Shown here piece by piece: positions 1 through 5,426 of a stretch of 5,938 nucleotides of DNA (position 1 is its first letter; every line of letters begins with the position of its first letter). Source of the DNA: Pseudomonadota bacterium (GTDB lineage Bacteria; Pseudomonadota; Alphaproteobacteria; Sphingomonadales; Sphingomonadaceae); NCBI GenBank assembly GCA_023432995.1, contig JAEZES010000217.1:1-5938 (forward strand). The letters run 5' to 3'. The notes under the pieces are model-generated. The model searched no databases, was not told where the DNA came from, and saw only the letters and a program-made list of their open reading frames with translations. A program made the position numbers and the translations under genes.

Positions 1-1016
1 CCGGAGGATCTTCGGGCGGCAGCTCGGCGGCGGTGGCCGCGCGGTTGTGCCCGGCGGCGACCGGGACCGACACCGGCGGCTCGATCCGCCAGCCGGCCGC
101 GTTCACCGGCATCTCGGGGATCAAGCCGACTTACGGCCGCTGCAGCCGCTGGGGCATCGTCGCCTTCGCCTCGTCGCTCGACCAGGCCGGGCCGATGGCG
201 CGCTCGGTCGAGGCCTGCGCGATCATGCACGAGGCGATGGCCGGGTTCGATCCGAAGGATTCGACCAGCCTCGACATGCCGGTGCCGGAGTGGGCCGCGT
301 CGCTCAACGCCGACCTGCGCGGGAAGACCGTCGGCATCCCGCGCGAGTACCGCATGGAGGGGACCGACGAGGAGATCCTCAAGTCGTGGGACCAGGGCAT
401 CGCCTGGCTCAAGGATGCGGGCGCCGAGGTAGTCGACGTCAGCCTGCCGCACACGAAGTACGCGCTGCCGGCCTACTACATCGTCGCCCCGGCCGAAGCC
501 TCGAGCAACCTCGCGCGCTACGACGGCGTGCGCTACGGCCTGCGCGAGCTGCCCGAGGGCGCCAACCTGCAGGAGATGTACGCCGCGACCCGCGCCGCCG
601 GGTTCGGCGACGAGGTCAAGCGCCGCATCCTGATCGGCACGTACGTGCTCTCGGCCGGGTTCTATGACGCCTACTACACCCAGGCGCAGAAGGTCCGCGC
701 CTTGATCGCGCGCGACTTCGAGCAGGCGTGGACGCAGTGCGACGTGCTGCTCGCGCCGACCACGCCGACCGCGGCCTTCGCGCTCGGCGACAAGCTCGAC
801 GATCCGCTGGCGATGTACTTGAACGACGTGTTCTCGGTCCCCGCGAGCCTCGCCGGGCTGCCGGCGATGAGCGTGCCTGCCGGGCTCAACGGCGACGGGC
901 TGCCGCTCGGGCTGCAGGTGGTCGGCAAGGCGTTCGACGAGCAGGGCGTGCTCGACGCGGCGCTGGCGATCGAGCAACGGGCCGGGTTTGCCGCGAAGCC
1001 GGAGCGCTGGTGGTGA
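1..1016 (+). CDS. gatA: Glutamyl-tRNA(Gln)/aspartyl-tRNA(Asn) amidotransferase subunit A, 5'-truncated
   Basis: GatA is the glutaminase subunit of the cytoplasmic GatCAB complex. It releases ammonia from glutamine or asparagine and passes it to GatB for amidation of mischarged tRNA. The frame is open from the window edge, with the first whole codon at position 3, and 337 residues are visible. The amidase signature is present: GGSSGGSSAAVAA at visible residues 1-13, then GTDTGGSIRQPAAF at 21-34. In the Lys/cis-Ser/Ser triad, Ser3 matches the cis-Ser and Ser27 the nucleophile; they are 24 residues apart, as in characterised GatA. The catalytic Lys lies in the roughly 150 N-terminal residues outside the window. 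The C-terminal PLGLQVVGKAFDE segment and the Trp-Trp end are also typical. The stop TGA (1014-1016) overlaps the GTG of the next gene by 4 nt. Truncation is only by the window boundary; no frameshift is seen. Confidence 0.97.
   Translation, partial: GGSSGGSSAAVAARLCPAATGTDTGGSIRQPAAFTGISGIKPTYGRCSRWGIVAFASSLDQAGPMARSVEACAIMHEAMAGFDPKDSTSLDMPVPEWAASLNADLRGKTVGIPREYRMEGTDEEILKSWDQGIAWLKDAGAEVVDVSLPHTKYALPAYYIVAPAEASSNLARYDGVRYGLRELPEGANLQEMYAATRAAGFGDEVKRRILIGTYVLSAGFYDAYYTQAQKVRALIARDFEQAWTQCDVLLAPTTPTAAFALGDKLDDPLAMYLNDVFSVPASLAGLPAMSVPAGLNGDGLPLGLQVVGKAFDEQGVLDAALAIEQRAGFAAKPERWW
1001..1004 (+). promoter_or_regulatory. Shine-Dalgarno site for the gene at 1013
   Basis: GGAG lies 8 nt before GTG 1013, inside the last codons of gatA. 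It decides between two adjacent in-frame GTG codons (1010 and 1013). GTG 1013 gives a GTGA start/stop overlap with gatA, which is typical of translational coupling. Confidence 0.5.
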
Positions 1017-1375
1017 CGACGCTCGAATGGATTCTGGTCGCGCTCATCGCGGTCGGCATCCTGCCCGCCTGGCTGTTCGGCATCGCGGCGTTCATTTCCG
1101 CCCGCAGGCCCGCCAAGGACAAACCCAGCGAGCGCTACCTGGCCTATGTTGCGTTGCTCGATTCGCTGCACCGGGTGATGGCGACCGGCACCGTCGAGAA
1201 CGGTGCCGCCTTCGCGGCTTCTGTCAGGGAGCTCAGGGCCTACGCCGAATACAGCGACCTGAGCCTTCTCTATCTGGAAGAGATCAACATTACTGGATCG
1301 AACAAGTTCGATCATATCATGTCTGCGGAAATGAAGGCGACCGAGGCATTCCTGCTGGAGCTGCGCAATGCCTGA
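1013..1375 (+). CDS. Small single-pass membrane protein of unknown function
   Basis: I do not recognise a family for this 120-residue protein. Starting at GTG 1013, it opens with one hydrophobic segment (about residues 5-28, ILVALIAVGILPAWLFGIAA) followed by the basic stretch SARRPAKDK, so the positive-inside rule predicts N-out with a cytoplasmic C-terminal domain. Residues 40-120 look helical and amphipathic, mixed in charge, with no Cys and no recognisable catalytic motif. Overlap with the gatA stop suggests coupled translation. Base composition is odd: the first half is GC-rich like its neighbours, but 1261-1320 has only 24 G/C in 60 bases and uses codons such as ATT, ACT, GGA and CAT that are scarce nearby. 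The remaining frame stays open and is probably real because of the RBS, the coupled start and the coherent membrane segment. Function is unknown. Confidence 0.7.
   Translation: MTTLEWILVALIAVGILPAWLFGIAAFISARRPAKDKPSERYLAYVALLDSLHRVMATGTVENGAAFAASVRELRAYAEYSDLSLLYLEEINITGSNKFDHIMSAEMKATEAFLLELRNA
1296..1313. repeat. Perfect 18-bp inverted repeat (8-bp arms, AA centre)
   Basis: GATCGAAC and GTTCGATC are exact reverse complements separated by AA. They lie inside the coding sequence of the small membrane protein, in its AT-rich part. As RNA the two-base loop is too tight without losing a pair. As DNA it has the shape of an operator for a dimeric regulator, but an arm of this length is expected about once by chance in a window of this size, so no function is claimed. 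Confidence 0.45.
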
Positions 1376-1381
1376 GCTCCA
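1356..1381 (+). other. Possible stem-loop across the stop codon at 1373-1375
   Basis: TGGAGCT (1356-1362) pairs perfectly with AGCTCCA (1375-1381) around a 12-nt loop. There is no downstream T-tract, so it is not a standard intrinsic terminator. It could protect an mRNA end or weakly separate the small membrane gene from the acyltransferase. It could also be chance. Confidence 0.25.
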
Positions 1382-1453
1382 CATCTCCTGCACGCAAGGG
1401 AGGGTCGTGATCGAGCTCGCTTTCCGCTGGTGCGCCCGGATTCCGGTGAAGTC

Positions 1454-1457
1454 GGAG
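1454..1457 (+). promoter_or_regulatory. Shine-Dalgarno site supporting acyltransferase start at GTG 1463
   Basis: GGAG sits 5 nt before GTG 1463, which is in the acyltransferase frame. The more upstream in-frame GTG at 1430 has only the pyrimidine-rich CGCTTTCCGCTG before it and no purine-rich site, so 1463 is the better start. Confidence 0.5.
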
Positions 1458-1462
1458 ACGCG

Positions 1463-2608
1463 GTGATAGCGCACCCGGCTGTCGCCGCTCAGGCGCCCGG
1501 ACGCTTCGTCGCGCTGGATTCGCTGCGCGGGCTCGCGGCGCTGGGGATCGTGTTCTACCATATGGGCGACGTCGGCTGGGTCGCCGGCCTGCGGCCGTTC
1601 CGCCAGGGCTGGATGCTGGTCGACTTCTTCTTCGTCCTCTCGGGCTTCGTGATCGCGGCGAGCTATGGCGAACGCCTCGCGCACGGCTATCCGCGCGGGC
1701 GGTTCCTGCTGGTGCGGCTCGGGCGAGTCTATCCGCTGCATATCGCCACGGTGGCGCTGTGGCTCGCGCTCGAGTGGCTGGTGTTCCGGCCGGTGCTGCA
1801 CGAGGCGCATCCGTGGAGCGAACTCGCGCGCGGAGTCTTGCTGCTCGACGCCTTCGCGCGCGGGGCGGGCAACTTCTACGCGCCGGTGAGCTGGGCGGTG
1901 GCGGTCGAGCTGGTGCTCTACGTGCTCGCCGCGGGGTTGTTCGGGCGCGGGCGCGCGGCGATCGCGCTGGCGATCATCGTGGCGGCCTTGTCGGCCTGGG
2001 CGTTGACGAGCGGATTCAACGAGCTCGGGTTCGGACGGCTGCTGCAGCGCGGGCTGCTCGGCTTCCCGCTCGGCGTCGCCTGCTACTGGCTGCACCGGCG
2101 CCTGCGCGCGATCGAGCCGGGACGGGCGTGGTCCAGCATCGCGGAAGGCGGGCTGCTTGCGGCCCTGCTGACCTTCATGGCGCTGCCGGGGCGGACCGCC
2201 GGGTCGATCCCGCTGGCCGCGCTGCTGTACACGGCGCTGGTGCTGGTGTTCGCGCGCGACGGCGGGATCGCCAGCCGCGCGCTCGGCTGGCGCCCGCTGG
2301 TCGCGCTCGGCCAGCTGTCCTTCGCGATCTACATGGTCCACCTGTTGTTCGTCTTGCTGCCCAACCGCTTCCTGCCGCGGCTGTTCGAGGCGAGCGGACA
2401 TCCCGAATGGGCCAGGCCCGGGCGGCACACGTTCGGCCTCGAGAGCGTCGCGCCGCCCGAGTGGCTGGCGACGCTGCTCACGCTCGGCCTCGCCGCACTC
2501 GCAGTCGGCGCCGCCTGGCTCGCGTGGCGCTACATCGAGGAGCCCGCGCGCCGGTGGACCCGCCGCTTCGCCCCGCCGAGCGGCGGCCCGCCGGTGCCGG
2601 CAATCTGA
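1463..2608 (+). CDS. Integral-membrane acyltransferase (Acyl_transf_3 / OafA family)
   Basis: This is a 381-residue multi-pass inner-membrane protein of the acyltransferase-3 family, whose members transfer acetyl or other acyl groups to sugars of O-antigen, exopolysaccharide, Nod factors or peptidoglycan. Numbering from GTG 1463, the family hallmarks are ALDSLRGLAALGIVFYH at 17-33 (conserved Arg22 and His33), VDFFFVLSGFVIA at 53-65, RLGRVYPLH at 85-93 (the conserved R/K-RxxRIxP-like segment), SWAVAVE at 143-149 replacing the common WSLSVE, SFAIYMVH near the C-terminus, and the closing YIEEPARRW at 357-365. About ten hydrophobic segments fit the family. There is no SGNH domain, so this is the short form. 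An alternative start is GTG 1430, which adds 11 residues. It lies between gatA and gatB without an obvious functional link to them; the acceptor substrate cannot be read from the sequence. Confidence 0.92.
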   Translation: MIAHPAVAAQAPGRFVALDSLRGLAALGIVFYHMGDVGWVAGLRPFRQGWMLVDFFFVLSGFVIAASYGERLAHGYPRGRFLLVRLGRVYPLHIATVALWLALEWLVFRPVLHEAHPWSELARGVLLLDAFARGAGNFYAPVSWAVAVELVLYVLAAGLFGRGRAAIALAIIVAALSAWALTSGFNELGFGRLLQRGLLGFPLGVACYWLHRRLRAIEPGRAWSSIAEGGLLAALLTFMALPGRTAGSIPLAALLYTALVLVFARDGGIASRALGWRPLVALGQLSFAIYMVHLLFVLLPNRFLPRLFEASGHPEWARPGRHTFGLESVAPPEWLATLLTLGLAALAVGAAWLAWRYIEEPARRWTRRFAPPSGGPPVPAI

Positions 2609-2647
2609 TGCTTCCCTCGCGCGCGCAGGACGATTATCGGCAGAGGC

Positions 2648-4150
2648 ATGACTGACTCCGCCTATCGCATCCGCGGCGCCACCGGCGACTGGGAGGTCGT
2701 GATCGGCCTCGAGGTCCACGCGCAGGTCACCAGCAAGGCCAAGCTGTTCAGCAGCGCTTCGACCGCGTTTGGGGCCGAGCCCAACAGCCAGGTCAGCCTG
2801 GTCGACGCGGCGATGCCGGGCATGCTGCCGGTGCCGAACCGCGAGTGCATCCGCCAGGCGGTGCGCACCGGCCTGGCTATCGAGGCGCAGATCAACAAGT
2901 GGAGCCGGTTCGACCGCAAGAACTACTTCTACGCCGACCTGCCGCAGGGCTACCAGATCAGCCAGCTCTACCACCCGCTGGTCGGCGAGGGACGGCTGCT
3001 GATCGAGGCCGACGAGAAGGCCGGCATCCCCGAGAACAAGTGGATCGGCATCGAGCGAATCCACGTCGAGCAGGACGCCGGCAAGCTGATGCACGACCAG
3101 CACCCGAGCATGTCGTACGTCGATCTCAACCGCTCGGGCGTGGCGCTGATGGAGATCGTCAGCCGGCCCGACATGCGCTCGCCGGCCGAGGCCGGCGCCT
3201 ACGTGCGCAAGCTGCGCTCGATCCTGCGCTACGTCGGCTCGTGCGACGGCAACATGGAAGAGGGCTCGATGCGCGCCGACGTCAACGTCTCCGTGCGCAG
3301 GCCCGGCGAAGAGTTCGGCACGCGGACCGAGACCAAAAACGTCAACTCGGTGCGCTTCGTGATGCAGGCGATCGAGCACGAGGCGCGGCGCCAGGTCGAG
3401 CTGATCGAGGACGGCGGCACGGTGGTGCAGGAGACGCGGCTGTTCGACCCGAATACGGGCACCACGCGGAGCATGCGCTCGAAGGAAGACGCGCACGACT
3501 ACCGCTACTTCCCCGATCCCGACCTGCTGCCGCTCGAGCTCGACGACGCATTCGTCGACGAGTGCCGCGAGAGCCTGCCCGAGCTGCCCGACGCCAAGCG
3601 CCGGCGGTACATCGAGGAGCTCGGCCTCAGCGCTTACAACGCCGGCGTGCTGACCGCTGAAGTGGAGACCGCGCGCTGGTTCGAGGCGCTGCTGCTCGAG
3701 ACGGCCACCGCGCAGGGCAAGACCCCGGCCGAAGTCGCCAAGCAGGCGTCGAACTGGCTGATCTCGGAATTCTTCGGCGCGCTCAACAAGATCGGCAAGG
3801 ACCTCGCCGACAGCCCGGTCGGCCACGCGCAGGCGGCCGAGCTGCTGGCGCTGGTCGGCAAGGGGACCATCTCGGGCTCGATCGCCAAGCAGGTGCTCGA
3901 GACGATGCTCGAGACCGGCGACAGCGCCGGCGCGATCGTCGAGCGCGAGGGCCTCAAGCAGGAAAGCGACAGCGGCGCGATCGAGGCGGCGGTCGACAAG
4001 GTGCTGGCCGACAACGCCGACAAGGTCGCCGAATACAAAGGCGGCAAGCAGGCGCTGTTCGGCTTCTTCGTCGGGCAGACGATGAAGGCGATGCAGGGCA
4101 AGGCCAACCCGCAGGTGGTCAACGAAGTGCTCAAGGCCAAGCTGGGCTAG
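2648..4150 (+). CDS. gatB: Glutamyl-tRNA(Gln)/aspartyl-tRNA(Asn) amidotransferase subunit B
   Basis: GatB is the 500-residue kinase/transamidase subunit of GatCAB. It binds the mischarged tRNA, activates the Glu or Asp side chain with ATP and amidates it with ammonia channelled from GatA. Visible hallmarks are IGLEVHAQ at 19-26, the KNYFYADLPQGYQISQ block around 91-106, IHVEQDAGK at 138-146 (active-site metal/ATP region), and the family signature VDLNRSGVALMEIV from residue 158. The usual Pro in that signature is Ala here, a variant I recall as normal in alphaproteobacteria. The C-terminal tRNA-binding YqeY-like helical domain spans about 355-500. Length is full for the family. ATG 2648 matches the expected N-terminus; AGAGG (2642-2646) is only 1 nt away, so the RBS is poor. 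GatC is not in the window. The gene is 39 nt after the acyltransferase and 4 nt before the cytochrome. Confidence 0.98.
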   Translation: MTDSAYRIRGATGDWEVVIGLEVHAQVTSKAKLFSSASTAFGAEPNSQVSLVDAAMPGMLPVPNRECIRQAVRTGLAIEAQINKWSRFDRKNYFYADLPQGYQISQLYHPLVGEGRLLIEADEKAGIPENKWIGIERIHVEQDAGKLMHDQHPSMSYVDLNRSGVALMEIVSRPDMRSPAEAGAYVRKLRSILRYVGSCDGNMEEGSMRADVNVSVRRPGEEFGTRTETKNVNSVRFVMQAIEHEARRQVELIEDGGTVVQETRLFDPNTGTTRSMRSKEDAHDYRYFPDPDLLPLELDDAFVDECRESLPELPDAKRRRYIEELGLSAYNAGVLTAEVETARWFEALLLETATAQGKTPAEVAKQASNWLISEFFGALNKIGKDLADSPVGHAQAAELLALVGKGTISGSIAKQVLETMLETGDSAGAIVEREGLKQESDSGAIEAAVDKVLADNADKVAEYKGGKQALFGFFVGQTMKAMQGKANPQVVNEVLKAKLG

Positions 4151-4154
4151 CGCG

Positions 4155-4508
4155 ATGGCGACCCGCGACCCTGCGCCGATGATCGCCAGCGCGCTGGGCC
4201 TCATGCTGGCCCTCGGCGCGTGCCAGGCGGTTCCGGCCCAGCCGCATCCGGGTCTGGCCTTCGCGCAGGGATCGTGCGGCGGGTGCCACGCGGTCGAGCG
4301 TCACGAGCTGTCGCCGAATCCCGACGCGCCGCCGTTCGCCGCGATCGTCAACCAGCGGGGCCTGACGCAAGCGACGCTCGGGGACTGGCTGCGCGACGCG
4401 CACAACTATCCCGAGGAGATGGAGTTCTACCTCGAGGGGCCGGAGGTCGACGCGCTGGTCGACTACATGCTGACGCTGCGCGACCCGGCCTATCGCCCCG
4501 CTATCTGA
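4155..4508 (+). CDS. Small exported c-type cytochrome, possible lipoprotein (paralogue 1)
   Basis: This 117-residue protein carries one covalent heme. A short signal sequence (about residues 9-23) ends in LGAC, which fits a loose lipobox with Cys23 as possible lipidation site; cleavage after AxA-like residues nearby would instead give a soluble periplasmic protein. The heme motif CGGCH is at 41-45, with His45 as proximal ligand. Met89 in HNYPEEMEF is the likely distal ligand, placed where short class I cytochromes have their Met before the last helix (VDALVDYMLTL). It is too small for anything but a monoheme electron carrier; partner unknown. ATG 4155 is 4 nt after gatB, with ATG 4179 as alternative. 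A clear paralogue lies beyond trmL. From residue 31 the two align over 87 positions without gaps, with 43 identities by my count. Confidence 0.88.
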   Translation: MATRDPAPMIASALGLMLALGACQAVPAQPHPGLAFAQGSCGGCHAVERHELSPNPDAPPFAAIVNQRGLTQATLGDWLRDAHNYPEEMEFYLEGPEVDALVDYMLTLRDPAYRPAI

Positions 4509-4518
4509 CGCCGGCCGC

Positions 4519-4977
4519 ATGCCGCTGAGCATCGTCCTCGTCCATCCCGAGATCCCCTGGAACACCGGCGCCGCCGGGCGCACCTGCGTGGCGCTCGACG
4601 CCGAGCTGGTGCTGATCCACCCGCTCGGGTTCGAGCTCAGCGACGCGCGGGTGCGGCGCTCGGGGCTCGACTACTGGCCGCACGTGCGGCTGGCCGAGTT
4701 TCCGAGCTGGGACGCGTTCGCCGCCGCACGGCGGCCGCGCGAGGAGCAGCTGTTCCTGTTCGAGGAGCACGGGGCGCGCTCGTTCTACGACGCCGACTAT
4801 CCCGAGGACGCGATCCTCGTGTTCGGGCGCGAGAACGGCGGCATCCCCGAGCCGATCCGGCGCGCATGGCCCGGGCGGCAGTTCCGCCTGCCGATGCGCT
4901 TGGACAAGGTTCGTTCGCTCAACCTCGCCAACACGGTCACGGCGGCGGCCTACCAGGCGCTGCGCGGGCGGCTCTGA
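4519..4977 (+). CDS. trmL: tRNA (cytidine/uridine-34-2'-O)-methyltransferase, SPOUT family
   Basis: TrmL is a 152-residue dimeric trefoil-knot enzyme that uses S-adenosylmethionine to methylate the ribose 2'-OH of wobble nucleotide 34 in tRNA(Leu) isoacceptors. The three SPOUT motifs are clear: HPEIPWNTGAAGRTC at 9-23, containing the NxGxxxR core with Asn15 and Arg21; LVFGRENGGIP at 100-110, forming the cofactor loop; and LPMRLDKVRSLNLANTV at 124-140, containing the RSLNLxN knot segment with Ser133, Asn135 and Asn138. Length is close to the E. coli enzyme (157), with no extra RNA-binding domain, which argues against the longer TrmH, TrmJ or RlmB types. ATG 4519 gives the family N-terminus; the upstream purine content is low and no good RBS is visible. 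It begins 10 nt after the first cytochrome. Confidence 0.93.
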   Translation: MPLSIVLVHPEIPWNTGAAGRTCVALDAELVLIHPLGFELSDARVRRSGLDYWPHVRLAEFPSWDAFAAARRPREEQLFLFEEHGARSFYDADYPEDAILVFGRENGGIPEPIRRAWPGRQFRLPMRLDKVRSLNLANTVTAAAYQALRGRL

Positions 4978-5008
4978 GCGATGCGCCGGAAACCCGCGCG
5001 GCGCAGCG

Positions 5009-5036
5009 CGGTTGCACAGGTAGACCTGCCACACCG
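5009..5036 (+). promoter_or_regulatory. Imperfect stem-loop in the leader of the second cytochrome
   Basis: CGGT, TG and CAGG (5009-5012, 5013-5014, 5017-5020) pair in order with CCTG, CA and ACCG (5025-5028, 5030-5031, 5033-5036) around a TAGA loop, with small internal bulges. It ends 1 nt before ATG 5038. The DNA core CAGGTAGACCTG is also a 5-bp-arm palindrome. No T-tract follows. It may be a regulatory leader, an mRNA processing or termination element, or chance. Confidence 0.3.
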
Positions 5037-5037
5037 G

Positions 5038-5421
5038 ATGTCCACGATGCCCGAGCCTTGCCGCCTCCTGCTTGCCCTTGGTCCGCTTGCGCTCGCGGCG
5101 ATGGCCGCCGCGTGCCAGCCGGCGGCTGGGCCCGGATCGAGTTCCGCACCCAAGGCGCATCCGGGCGAGGCGCTGGCCAAGTCGGCGTGCGGCGCGTGCC
5201 ACGCGGTCGACCGGCGCACCGTCTCGCCGGTGCGGAGCGCGCCGGCGTTCGTCACGCTGGTGAGCCGGCCGGGCCTGACGCGCAACACGCTCGCCGTGTG
5301 GCTGCGCAATGCGCACAACTACCCGGCCGAGATGAACTTCACGCTCGAGCGCCGCGACGCCGAGCGGATCGCCGCGTACATGGTGACCCTGCGCGAGCCG
5401 AGCCAGCGCAGCGGCCTCTGA
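5038..5421 (+). CDS. Small exported c-type cytochrome, possible lipoprotein (paralogue 2)
   Basis: This monoheme cytochrome c is paralogous to the one at 4155. Counting from ATG 5038 it has 127 residues: a signal sequence with hydrophobic core LLLALGPLALAAMAAAC, a possible but weak lipobox (AAAC, Cys26), a Ala/Pro/Ser-rich linker, heme motif CGACH at 51-55, and likely distal Met99 in HNYPAEMNF, followed by a final helix AERIAAYMVTLRE. The frame is open to ATG 4981, 3 nt after trmL. However, 4981-5037 would encode an Arg-rich stretch using AAA, GTT, GCA, GTA and CCA, codons that are rare in the neighbours, and it carries a stem-loop, so I take it as leader. ATG 5047 is nearly as good, with GGA 8 nt upstream. 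The redox partner is unknown. Confidence 0.85.
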   Translation: MSTMPEPCRLLLALGPLALAAMAAACQPAAGPGSSSAPKAHPGEALAKSACGACHAVDRRTVSPVRSAPAFVTLVSRPGLTRNTLAVWLRNAHNYPAEMNFTLERRDAERIAAYMVTLREPSQRSGL

Positions 5422-5426
5422 GCAGG

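Noticed and set aside
1430..1462. GTG 1430 as the acyltransferase start
   Set aside because: It lacks any purine-rich site upstream, while GTG 1463 has GGAG 5 nt before it and leaves a shorter, more usual N-terminus before the ALDSLRG motif. Kept as the alternative.
1759..2655. A 298-codon + strand frame inside the acyltransferase
   Set aside because: It is a frame-shifted, Arg/Ala-rich translation of a gene with clear family motifs in the other frame.
674..4204. A 1176-codon open frame on the - strand spanning gatA, the acyltransferase and gatB
   Set aside because: It runs codon-on-codon antisense to the small membrane gene, the acyltransferase and gatB, which share one frame. Its stops could arise only where the sense codons are TTA, CTA or TCA, which this GC-rich genome avoids. 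The product is a low-complexity Arg/Ala/Gln-rich sequence with no domain, so it is a codon-usage artefact.
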